Assembly (NCBI GenBank): GCA_900542245.1
Contig: UQMQ01000067.1
Location: 1-12,750 of the forward strand
Reading direction: 5' to 3'
DNA from: an uncultured Eubacteriales bacterium
GTDB lineage: Bacteria > Bacillota > Clostridia > Peptostreptococcales > Anaerovoracaceae
Length of the DNA: 12,750 nt
Part shown: positions 6,474 through 12,414 of the stretch, one piece after another
Numbering within the stretch: position 1 is the first letter of the stretch
Layout: every line of letters starts with the position of its first letter
The notes under the pieces: generated by a model
What the model saw: the letters and a program-made list of their open reading frames with translations, nothing else
What the model was told of the DNA's origin: nothing
The model's database searches: none
Translations under genes and position numbers: made by a program

Positions 6474-6899
6474 CTAATCTTCAATCACGATACCCATACT
6501 TCTTGCAGTTCCCTTGATCATCTCTGTTGCAGATTCAAGATTTGCTGCATTTAAGTCCGGCATCTTTGTCTTAGCGATCTCTTCAGCCTGTGCTCTGGTT
6601 AATGTAGCAACCTTCTTCTTGTTAGGTTCTCCGGATGCTGCATCCAGTCCTGCTGCCTTCTTCAGAAGTACTGCTGCAGGCGGTGTCTTGGTGACAAATG
6701 TGAAGGATCTGTCAGCATAAACCGTGATAACGACCGGAATCACCATGCCCGGCTGATCCTGGGTTCTTGCGTTGAACTGCTTACAGAAGTCCATGATGTT
6801 GACACCCTTCTGACCAAGCGCAGGACCTACTGGAGGTGCTGGCGTTGCATTGCCGGCTGCGATCTGAAGTTTGATATAACCTTCTACCTTTTTAGCCAT
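6474..6899 (-). CDS. rplK: 50S ribosomal protein L11
   Basis: Binds the 23S rRNA GTPase-associated centre and is the site of thiopeptide action and of RelA activation in other bacteria. The 141-residue length is typical. The N-terminal domain has the proline-rich signature ATPAPPVGPALGQKGVNIMD (19-38), and the C-terminal RNA-binding domain includes SFTFVTKTPPAAVLLKKAAG and ends TARSMGIVIED. The ATG at 6899 has a GAAAGGAGAG site and lies 18 bases after the nusG stop, so the two genes are co-transcribed. Confidence 0.98.
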   Translation of the reverse strand: MAKKVEGYIKLQIAAGNATPAPPVGPALGQKGVNIMDFCKQFNARTQDQPGMVIPVVITVYADRSFTFVTKTPPAAVLLKKAAGLDAASGEPNKKKVATLTRAQAEEIAKTKMPDLNAANLESATEMIKGTARSMGIVIED

Positions 6900-6917
6900 T
6901 TTGTTTCTCTCCTTTCT

Positions 6918-7490
6918 TTAGATTTTTTCCACCTGACTGAATTCCAATTCTACAGGGGTATCTCTCCCGAACATAGAAACCTTGACTTTCAGTACCTGTT
7001 TCTCTTTGTTGATCTCTTCTACTGTGCCCATGAAGCTTTCGAAAGGACCGCTGATAACGCGTACTGTCTCGCCGACTTCTACGTCGAGGTCAATATACAC
7101 TTTTTCGATTCCCATTCTGGCGACTTCTTCATCCGTCAGCGGGATCGGCTCGGAGCCATGACCCACGAATCCCGTTACGCCTTGCGTGTTGCGCACCAGA
7201 TACCAGGACTCATTGGTAACAATCATCTTTATAATTACATAACCCGGAAACATCTTCCGTGTTTTGATTTTACGCTGTCCGTCTTTGATCTCAACGCGGT
7301 CTTCCGTCGGTACAACGATGTCGATGATAAGGTCTTGCATGCCGCGGTTCTCAACCATCTTTTCGATATTCACTTTTACCTTATTCTCGTGACCGGAATA
7401 AGTATGCACTACATACCATTTCGCCTGGCCATCTCCACGAATGCCTTCCCCCTCTAAAGGAGAAACGCCTTTGTTTTCAAAATCAGACAT
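6918..7490 (-). CDS. nusG: Transcription termination/antitermination factor NusG
   Basis: An RNA polymerase-associated factor that modulates pausing and termination and couples transcription with translation. The protein is 190 residues. The NGN domain starts at about residue 24 (KWYVVHTYSGHENKVK), with the hallmark RKMFPGYVIIKM (78-89) and a VRNTQGVTGFVG segment (99-110). The KOW domain occupies about 138-190 (GETVRVISGPFESFMGTVEE). A leader of about 22 residues (MSDFENKGVSPLEGEGIRGD) precedes the NGN domain and looks disordered. The start at 7490 has AGAAGG seven bases upstream. The 88-base gap to secE contains a small inverted repeat at 7521-7544. Gene order secE-nusG-rplK is the usual one. 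Confidence 0.97.
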   Translation of the reverse strand: MSDFENKGVSPLEGEGIRGDGQAKWYVVHTYSGHENKVKVNIEKMVENRGMQDLIIDIVVPTEDRVEIKDGQRKIKTRKMFPGYVIIKMIVTNESWYLVRNTQGVTGFVGHGSEPIPLTDEEVARMGIEKVYIDLDVEVGETVRVISGPFESFMGTVEEINKEKQVLKVKVSMFGRDTPVELEFSQVEKI

Positions 7491-7520
7491 TTTCGTACCT
7501 TCTCTTTTCCTTTTTGCTTC

Positions 7521-7544
7521 GGGAATATCGACAGGATATTTCCC
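7521..7544 (-). promoter_or_regulatory. Small hairpin in the secE-nusG intergenic region
   Basis: GGGAAATAT (7544-7536 on the minus strand) pairs with ATATTCCC (7528-7521) with one bulged A, forming about eight base pairs. No T run follows. It sits about 30 bases before the nusG start in the only sizeable gap between rpmG and rplA. It could tune mRNA processing or nusG translation, or be incidental. Confidence 0.3.
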
Positions 7545-7578
7545 ACATGATAAGTAAAGTCCCGATTACCTGCAGGAA

Positions 7579-7794
7579 TTAGCTGAGAGAAATGTTCAGA
7601 ACACCCTTCAGTGCTGCAAGTACGCCTGTATCGATTAACCAGAATCCCAATGCGAAAACTGCACAAGTAGCGATAACCACCGCTGTATAGGACCAAACTT
7701 CCTTCTTGGTCGGCCATACAACCTTTTTCATTTCAACTTTTACAGATTTGAAATATTCCTTAAAGCTGAACTTCTTTTTTGCTTCGTTTGCCAT
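7579..7794 (-). CDS. secE: Preprotein translocase subunit SecE
   Basis: Essential small clamp subunit of the SecYEG protein-export channel. The 71-residue, single-helix form is typical of Gram-positive bacteria. An amphipathic lysine-rich N-terminus (about 5-24) leads to the family signature VKVEMKKVVWPTKKEVWSYT (18-37), then a transmembrane helix at about 35-54 and a short C-terminal tail. The ATG at 7794 has a GGAGA site and lies 12 bases after the rpmG stop. The overlapping longer frame on the same strand is a shadow. Confidence 0.97.
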   Translation of the reverse strand: MANEAKKKFSFKEYFKSVKVEMKKVVWPTKKEVWSYTAVVIATCAVFALGFWLIDTGVLAALKGVLNISLS

Positions 7795-7806
7795 AATGAT
7801 CTCTCC

Positions 7807-7956
7807 TTATTTGGTTTCCTTGTGAAGCGTGTGTTTCTTGCAGAATCTGCAATATTTCTGCATTTCAATACGATCCGGATCGTTCTTTTTGTTCTTCATC
7901 GTATTGTAGTTTCTCTGTTTGCTCTCTGTGCATGCCAGCATTACTTTCACTCTCAT
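7807..7956 (-). CDS. rpmG: 50S ribosomal protein L33 with one zinc-ligand Cys replaced by Ser
   Basis: A 49-residue protein beginning MRVKVMLACTESKQRNYNTM and ending KKHTLHKETK, clearly L33. The ATG at 7956 follows a GGAGGACAA site and the stop is at 7807. Zinc-binding (C+) L33 proteins carry two CxxC pairs. Here the second pair is intact (Cys36-Arg-Phe-Cys39), but the first reads Cys9-Thr-Glu-Ser12, with an AGC serine codon where the family has Cys. It therefore has three of four ligands, intermediate between the zinc-binding and zinc-independent forms. It is the first gene after the promoter at 8038-8066 and leads the secE-nusG-rpl block. Confidence 0.95.
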   Translation of the reverse strand: MRVKVMLACTESKQRNYNTMKNKKNDPDRIEMQKYCRFCKKHTLHKETK

Positions 7957-7985
7957 GTTGATTGTCCTCCGTTTAACTCAAAATT

Positions 7986-8008
7986 CAGAGCCCTTTTCAG
8001 AAGCTCTG
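7986..8008 (-). promoter_or_regulatory. Hairpin in the 5' leader of the rpmG operon
   Basis: CAGAGC (8008-8003) pairs with GCTCTG (7991-7986) on the minus strand, about 20-45 bases into the predicted transcript and 30 bases before the rpmG start. It is followed by AATTTTGAG, too weak for a convincing terminator. It may be a 5'-stabilising or regulatory element. Confidence 0.35.
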
Positions 8009-8037
8009 CTTATGCCTAATCATAAAGTTGCCTATTA

Positions 8038-8066
8038 ATTATAAAACAGCGCTTTGTCAATGTCAA
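8038..8066 (-). promoter_or_regulatory. Perfect-consensus sigma-A promoter for rpmG-secE-nusG-rplKAJL
   Basis: On the minus strand a TTGACA at 8066-8061 and TATAAT at 8043-8038 are separated by exactly 17 bases, a full consensus match. A second TTGACA (8060-8055) follows immediately, in tandem, but would have only an 11-base spacer. Transcription should start near 8031, giving a leader of about 75 bases. Such strength fits an operon for highly expressed ribosomal genes. Confidence 0.85.
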
Positions 8067-8117
8067 TATTCTTTTTTGATTTTTGCCTGCATTTTCAGTT
8101 TTTTCCCCGGGAAAATC

Positions 8118-8651
8118 TCAGAACTCCGTCGGGTCTTCGGCGGTCAGGGGCAGAATCCCCCGCTTTTCCCCCTCCGGCACGTTTTGGTCGTCGATGAAAT
8201 TCGTTCGGATATAAATACCGGCTGCCTCCGCGACAACCACGCCCGCCGCGTCCAAAATTTCACCCGAGTTAAAATTTTTCCTGCCCTCGCTGCGGTCAAT
8301 GCGTCCGAAGGCGCGCATTTTTGTCCCGACGCGGATTGGCAAATAGTAGCGCACCGTCATTTCGCCGGTCACATACGGGTTGTACAGCGTTCCGTCCGCG
8401 GCTTCAACAAAGTTGCAGCGTCCCATCACTTCATCCAAAATCGCGCCAGACAGCCCACCATGCATGATGCCGTCGTGACCTTCGTGGATCTCTTTTGGCG
8501 AAAAAAAGGTCGCCAGTTCTCCATCCTCCAGCTCATAAAAGTCACACCCCAGGCTTGCCGGATTCTCTGTACCGCAGACGATGCTGGTCTTCGTTCTGGT
8601 CTGTTTAGCGATCACCCGTTTCTTCTTTCTGTCCGTCTTCTTGCTCTGCAT
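8118..8651 (-). CDS. PaaI-like hotdog-fold thioesterase family protein
   Basis: A 177-residue protein predicted to hydrolyse acyl-CoA or other acyl thioesters in the cytoplasm; the substrate is unknown. The hotdog core runs from about residue 35 to 150. It holds the PaaI-type motif GIMHGGLSGAILDEVMG (61-77), where His64-Gly-Gly and Asp73/Glu74 are the expected active-site region, followed by strands TGEMTVRYYLPIRVGTKMRA (95-114) and GVVVAEAAGIYI. The first ~25 residues are highly basic and poorly typical. The ATG at 8651 has no clear ribosome binding site and lies 47 bases inside the LCP gene; a GTG at 8615 is an alternative start, so translation probably depends on coupling to the upstream gene. 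No convincing terminator follows it before the rpmG promoter. Confidence 0.82.
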   Translation of the reverse strand: MQSKKTDRKKKRVIAKQTRTKTSIVCGTENPASLGCDFYELEDGELATFFSPKEIHEGHDGIMHGGLSGAILDEVMGRCNFVEAADGTLYNPYVTGEMTVRYYLPIRVGTKMRAFGRIDRSEGRKNFNSGEILDAAGVVVAEAAGIYIRTNFIDDQNVPEGEKRGILPLTAEDPTEF

Positions 8652-10245
8652 CTTGTTTTGTCTCGCTTTCTGTCTGTATATCTTCTGTCGCTATTCTTAC
8701 AATTTCATCCACAGCCTTCGCTTCTTCCTCCGGGATCGCATCGACCGTCGCCGCCTTAAAGCCGAGCGCGTAGCAGTATTCATACGCGTTCGTTCCCTTA
8801 ATCGCCTGTCTTTCGATCTTCCAGTCCGGCATATCAGCAAGCTGCATTTTGATAATCGCTGACATTTCTTCCGGTGTCATGTTGGTTGACATGTTTTCCT
8901 TGACTGCGTCCAGGAGGGCGGTATATTTGGTCAGAATCGTCTTGCTGTTCAGTGCTTTTTTGAGAATGGCTTCCAGCACAATTTGCTGATTCTCGTTTCT
9001 CTGCATATCACCGGACAGGAAAGCATGTCTTTCTCTGCAGAACGCCAGCGCCAGCTTTCCATCGACGTGATTCACACCCTTGGTAAAGTGGTGCCCGTTC
9101 AGCTCCGGCATTCCCTTCATGCCCGAGGTATAGAAGTCATGTTCCGAATTGATATCGATGCCGCCCATCGCGTCGACCAGCTTGATGATCGTACTGTAGT
9201 TGACACGCAGATAGTAGTTGATATCGATGCCGAGCGTGGTCTCCACCGCGCCGACGCTTTCCTGCATCCCGTAAAGGCTGGAATGCGTCAGCTTGTCCTT
9301 CGCATTCTTGGTCGGCAGCGTCACATAATAATCGCGCGGGATTGAGGTCAGCAGTACCTCATGCGTCCGCGGGTTGACCGTTGCGACCATGTTGACATCC
9401 GTACGGTTCGTAACGTCGATAGACCCGGACATATCGGAACCACTGATGTAGACATTGAAGCTTTCCTTGGTTACATCGACCGCGGAGGTCTGGTCCTCCG
9501 TTTCAATCGGCAGCGAGACCGTATACAGAACTTTGGTTTGTGTTCCCGCTTCATCCGTTTCTGAGGTCTGCGCTGGTGCGGAATCTGTTTGACTGCTGCT
9601 TTGCGGGTCCGCAGCTGTATCAGAAGTCGTTTGGGACAGATCATAGTTTGCCGCCGGCACGAAAATCGCCGTATAGCTGCCGTCCAGCAGCTTCTGCATC
9701 AGCGTCTGAAAATCCGCTTCATAAGCATACTCCACTGCGACCTGCTCCTGCAGCTTGGCCTTCGCCTCCGAATAACGCAAATCGTTCGTCACATAGGTGC
9801 CGACCGTCTGTCCGCTGATGCCGCTGACGTTCTCCAAGAGCGCCTCCTGCGGTACGACCACATAGTAGTCCTCTGTTTCCTGTTTTATCTGTGTGATATT
9901 GTCTATAAAATCCAATGTGTCTGTCAGATACCAGGTCCCGACGCCAAACACACCGATCAGCAGCACCGCAACGACGGACGCGCCGATTTTTCGTCCCCTT
10001 TTCCCCCGTTTGCTGAACATCACCGGCACGATAAAAATCGATGCGATGACCAGCGCTGCGATCCCCGTATAGAGGTATTTTGCCGGCAGGGCATTCAGCT
10101 TGATCAGCAGCACCACAAAGGCCGCCGCCAGAATCGTGTATAGGATAGAAAGGAAGCGGCAAAAACCATTCCCCCGTTTTCGTTTCTCCGCCCGTTTGTC
10201 GGCCTCCATCTGTGCCATAATTTCTTCTCGTCTGTCTCTTCTCAT
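8605..10245 (-). CDS. LytR-CpsA-Psr (LCP) family cell-wall glycopolymer transferase
   Basis: A 546-residue membrane protein. LCP enzymes attach teichoic acids or other polyprenyl-linked glycopolymers to peptidoglycan outside the membrane. A basic N-terminus (1-28) precedes three helices (about 29-51, 56-77 and 87-107), placing the remainder outside. Residues about 125-198 resemble part of a periplasmic solute-binding fold (YYVVVPQEALLENVSGISGQ), then a Ser/Thr/Asp-rich linker (203-236). The LCP domain occupies about 260-480: FNVYISGSDM, then RTDVNMVATVNPRTHEVLLT with SIPRDYYV, and AFCRERHAFLSGDMQRNENQ, which includes the conserved arginines of the family. The C-terminus is Glu/Gln rich. The ATG at 10245 has GAGGA six bases upstream. 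The 3' end overlaps the thioesterase gene. Confidence 0.93.
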   Translation of the reverse strand: MRRDRREEIMAQMEADKRAEKRKRGNGFCRFLSILYTILAAAFVVLLIKLNALPAKYLYTGIAALVIASIFIVPVMFSKRGKRGRKIGASVVAVLLIGVFGVGTWYLTDTLDFIDNITQIKQETEDYYVVVPQEALLENVSGISGQTVGTYVTNDLRYSEAKAKLQEQVAVEYAYEADFQTLMQKLLDGSYTAIFVPAANYDLSQTTSDTAADPQSSSQTDSAPAQTSETDEAGTQTKVLYTVSLPIETEDQTSAVDVTKESFNVYISGSDMSGSIDVTNRTDVNMVATVNPRTHEVLLTSIPRDYYVTLPTKNAKDKLTHSSLYGMQESVGAVETTLGIDINYYLRVNYSTIIKLVDAMGGIDINSEHDFYTSGMKGMPELNGHHFTKGVNHVDGKLALAFCRERHAFLSGDMQRNENQQIVLEAILKKALNSKTILTKYTALLDAVKENMSTNMTPEEMSAIIKMQLADMPDWKIERQAIKGTNAYEYCYALGFKAATVDAIPEEEAKAVDEIVRIATEDIQTESETKQDAEQEDGQKEETGDR

Positions 10246-10325
10246 AAAATCCTCATTGCTTGATTTCCCCTCGCGTCTGCGGTCGCCTCACGGATTCCGG
10301 AAGCATCATGCCGCGTTCGCACACG

Positions 10326-10350
10326 AAAAAAAGCCTTTTTCAAAGCTTAT
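10326..10350 (-). promoter_or_regulatory. Short hairpin plus T run at the start of the LCP transcript
   Basis: Immediately after the predicted start, AAGCTTT pairs with AAAGGCTT (one bulged base) and is followed by seven T on the minus strand (10332-10326). It resembles a very small intrinsic terminator or attenuator. The stem is short and AT rich, so it may be incidental. Confidence 0.3.
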
Positions 10351-10357
10351 CCGTTAC

Positions 10358-10386
10358 ATTATACCTCTTTTTTCATCATTTCGCAA
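10358..10386 (-). promoter_or_regulatory. Sigma-A promoter for the LCP-thioesterase pair
   Basis: TTGCGA (10386-10381) and a perfect TATAAT (10363-10358) are separated by 17 bases on the minus strand. The start would be near 10350, giving a leader of about 105 bases. A 5-bp inverted repeat, ATTGC-ATC-GCAAT (10392-10404), lies just upstream and could be an operator half-site pair, though it is short. Confidence 0.72.
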
Positions 10387-10525
10387 CAAAAATTGCATCG
10401 CAATGTCCCCACGATACGCCGCACCGCCCCTAAGCCTGCGTTATGAAGCCGCCGCGCTGCGCTTTCTGTCCCTCCCCGGCAGCAGTTTGCTTCGCTCTGT
10501 AGCTTCTAAGCTTCGCAAGTTTCTT

Positions 10526-10554
10526 TTGCAAATTCCGATACTGCATGATATAAT
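10526..10554 (+). promoter_or_regulatory. Sigma-A promoter for the EamA transporter gene
   Basis: TTGCAA (10526-10531) and TATAAT (10549-10554) are 17 bases apart on the plus strand. The start would be near 10561, about 55 bases before the ATG. It is divergent from the LCP promoter, with about 140 bases between the two -35 elements. That interval (10387-10525) holds no gene I can support. Confidence 0.72.
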
Positions 10555-10615
10555 GCTTCCTGTTCGCGGTCTCTTCCGAGCGCCGCAGAGAGTTTCGTCA
10601 CAAAAGGAGATTTCC

Positions 10616-11512
10616 ATGAAAAAATTCGCAATGCTGCTTCCGCTGATTGCCGGCTCCTGCTGGGGTGCCGGCGGCATCTTTGTCCGCACGTTAAAAACCG
10701 CAGGCTTTGGCAATCTCTCCATCATGTGTTCCCGCTCACTGGTTTCCTTTTGCATCCTGCTGATCGTGCTTTTGCTTTACGACCGGAGCCTGCTTCGGAT
10801 TCATCTGCGCGACCTGCCCGTTTTTCTTTCGGCGGCTATCAACGGCTATCTGCTGATGAACATCTGCTACAATACCAGTGTTGGCATGCTCACCTTAACC
10901 CTGGCTTCAGTACTGCTATGCCTCTGCCCGATCTTCGTGCTACTCTTGAGCGCCGTCTTTTTTCATGAAAAAATCACGCCCGTCAAGGTCTCCTGTATGC
11001 TTGCGGCAGTCGTCGGCTGTGCGCTGATCAGCGGTGCATTCGACACGCATACCGCGTTTGTCTGGAGTACTGTCGGCATCTTGACCGGTCTTGGCTCCGC
11101 TTTTTTCAACGCCATTTACACCATCAACTCCAAACAGCTGACAGCGCGAAGCTATCACGCACTCACCATCAACATTTATATTTTCGCAATCACCACGCTG
11201 ATTCTGAGTCCATTTGCCGATTGGAACGCAATCGGCGCATTCGTCTCGGCTGCGCCATGCAAAGGCGCCGCCTTTTATCTTGCGCAAGCGCTGGTTACTT
11301 CTATCCTGCCGAATTTTTTCTATGCAGCTTCCATCAAATATATCGATTCCGGCAACGCAGCAATCCTCTCCTGCGGCGCAGAGCCGACCGCCGCCATGCT
11401 CTTAGGCATTCTGCTTTATAACGAAATCCCTGCACCATCCGGGCTTTTGGGACTTGCCGTCACCATCAGCGCCCTGATTATTTTGACAAAAGCGAGCAAA
11501 ACGGAATCGTAG
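10616..11512 (+). CDS. EamA/DMT-family (RhaT-like) transporter
   Basis: A 298-residue inner-membrane protein of the drug/metabolite transporter superfamily, predicted to have ten helices in two EamA repeats (about 5-140 and 150-292). Helix 1 shows the typical MLLPLIAGSCWGAGGIFVRT. The first repeat ends with AVFFHEKITPVKVSCMLAAV (113-132) and the second with ILSCGAEPTAAMLLGILLYN followed by EIPAPSGLLGLAVTISALII, the classic double EamA pattern with an acidic residue after helices 4 and 9. The substrate cannot be told; relatives export amino acids, metabolites or drugs. The frame opens at 10100, but the ATG at 10616 has an AAAAGGAG site and fits the family length. It is the only plus-strand gene here and has its own promoter and terminators. 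Confidence 0.93.
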   Translation: MKKFAMLLPLIAGSCWGAGGIFVRTLKTAGFGNLSIMCSRSLVSFCILLIVLLLYDRSLLRIHLRDLPVFLSAAINGYLLMNICYNTSVGMLTLTLASVLLCLCPIFVLLLSAVFFHEKITPVKVSCMLAAVVGCALISGAFDTHTAFVWSTVGILTGLGSAFFNAIYTINSKQLTARSYHALTINIYIFAITTLILSPFADWNAIGAFVSAAPCKGAAFYLAQALVTSILPNFFYAASIKYIDSGNAAILSCGAEPTAAMLLGILLYNEIPAPSGLLGLAVTISALIILTKASKTES

Positions 11513-11566
11513 GCGCCTTTGCACCTATGCCTGCCATGCATGGCAGACGCATCACAAGGCGCTTTT
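11513..11566 (+). terminator. Terminator of the EamA gene with nested palindrome
   Basis: Starting right after the stop codon, GCGCCTTTG (11513-11521) pairs with CAAGGCGC (11555-11562), with one bulged T, followed by TTTT. The loop contains a perfect 14-base palindrome, TGCCATGCATGGCA, flanked by ATGC and GCAT, so the RNA may fold as a long interrupted hairpin. Confidence 0.6.
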
Positions 11567-11591
11567 GGTGATATTCCCTATACAATGACAA

Positions 11592-11626
11592 AAACGGTCT
11601 TTCCGGAGTTTCCGGCAAGACCGTTT
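11592..11626. terminator. Bidirectional terminator between convergent genes
   Basis: AAACGGTCTT (11592-11601) and AAGACCGTTT (11617-11626) form a perfect 10-bp stem, extended inside by TCCGGA/TCCGG-type pairing. On the minus strand it is followed by two further T and then GTC, making TTTTT at the stem base, so it should terminate the nitroreductase transcript, which ends 58 bases earlier. It can also act on plus-strand transcripts. Confidence 0.7.
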
Positions 11627-11635
11627 GAACCATTG

Positions 11636-11664
11636 CAGCCTGCTTCGCTTCGCAGGCTGTTTTT
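11636..11664 (+). terminator. Second plus-strand terminator downstream of the EamA gene
   Basis: CAGCCTGC (11636-11643) and GCAGGCTG (11652-11659) form a perfect 8-bp stem with an eight-base loop and are followed by TTTTTATTT. It is a good intrinsic terminator in the plus direction, shielding the opposing nitroreductase gene from read-through. Confidence 0.75.
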
Positions 11665-11683
11665 ATTTCCGCGCCATGCAGGC

Positions 11684-12232
11684 TTAGATAAAGGTCAGCA
11701 GTGCGTCGACATCCTTTCTCGGCGGTGCCGCGATCTCCCCCTCCGGCAGGAAACCAATCGGAATCATCGCGCCGACCTGCTGCCCTTCCGGGATCGGAAT
11801 GACCTTTTTGACCTCTGCATCGTCAAAATAACCGAGAATCACACTGCCCAACCCCTTTTCGTAGGCTGCCAGGCAGAAAGTCTGTGCCGCGATACCCGCA
11901 TCAAAATTCTGCCATCTGTCCTCCTTCGGCGTAGAAAAACTGCCGTCTTTTTCAAAGCCGGAACGTCCTTCCACGATTGTCAGCAGCACCACCGCCGGTG
12001 CCTTAGCGATGGTCTTGATATTGTATTCAAATCCGTAGGTGCATTTATCGCTGGCGAGTGCCGCGATTTTTTCCGGATCCTCCACCACGATATATCTCGC
12101 GATCTGGGTGTTTTTCCACGACGGCGCGAATCTTGCGATCTCCACGACCTCCGCGATCAGCTCTCTGGGAACCGGTTTATCCGCGAATCTTCTGACACTT
12201 CTTCTTTCCTTGATGCCTGTAATTAAGTCCAT
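11684..12232 (-). CDS. Nitroreductase-family FMN-dependent oxidoreductase
   Basis: A 182-residue cytoplasmic flavoprotein predicted to transfer electrons from NAD(P)H through FMN to nitroaromatics, quinones or an unknown physiological acceptor. FMN-binding signatures are visible: KERRSVRRFADKPVP (8-22) for the phosphate, ARFAPSWKNTQIARY (33-47), and the helix NFDAGIAAQTFCLAAYEKGL (109-128) followed by GSVILGYF. The C-terminal IGFLPEGEIAAPPRKDV is the usual family end. The frame extends to 12553, but the ATG at 12232 has a GGAGG site nine bases upstream and matches the family start (MDLITGIKERRS). It is monocistronic, with its own promoter and a terminator before the convergent EamA gene. Substrate and partners cannot be told from sequence. 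Confidence 0.94.
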   Translation of the reverse strand: MDLITGIKERRSVRRFADKPVPRELIAEVVEIARFAPSWKNTQIARYIVVEDPEKIAALASDKCTYGFEYNIKTIAKAPAVVLLTIVEGRSGFEKDGSFSTPKEDRWQNFDAGIAAQTFCLAAYEKGLGSVILGYFDDAEVKKVIPIPEGQQVGAMIPIGFLPEGEIAAPPRKDVDALLTFI

Positions 12233-12330
12233 TTTCGTATCCTCCGTTTTTTTCGTTCTAAGCAGTACCGCGTCCGCGTTGCCCCGCAGACCCTCCGCAC
12301 GGCACCCTCGTCCAACTCCACTACCCTTTA

Positions 12331-12359
12331 GGTATACCACATTTTTGCCAGAACTGCAA
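12331..12359 (-). promoter_or_regulatory. Extended -10 promoter for the nitroreductase gene
   Basis: TTGCAG (12359-12354) and TATACC (12336-12331) are 17 bases apart on the minus strand, with TG one base before the -10 (extended -10). The -10 hexamer is only a partial match. The leader to the ATG would be about 90 bases and holds no obvious structure or reading frame. Confidence 0.5.
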
Positions 12360-12414
12360 TACAAAAGCGACCCCTCGCGGAGCCGCCTATCATCTGCGTG
12401 TGCAAAGACGCCGG

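Noticed and set aside
7795..7806. tRNA-Trp expected near secE in some bacteria
   Set aside because: Only 12 bases separate rpmG and secE and no tRNA-like cloverleaf was seen in any gap of the window.
8095..8118. Symmetric TTTTCCCC/GGGAAAA next to the thioesterase stop as a terminator
   Set aside because: The symmetry has no room for a loop and no T run follows on the minus strand.
8028..8759. Plus-strand open frame of 243 codons
   Set aside because: Antisense to the thioesterase and the end of the LCP gene, no start signal, no recognisable domain; it also crosses the strong rpmG promoter.
10405..10525. Possible further copy of the intergenic repeat (TGCGTTATGAAGCCGCC resembles CGTTATGCAAGGCGC)
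   Set aside because: The resemblance is confined to a few bases and the flanking blocks are missing, so it is not supported.
11519..12226. Plus-strand open frame of 235 codons
   Set aside because: It runs through three terminators and is antisense to the nitroreductase; composition is unlike the real proteins.
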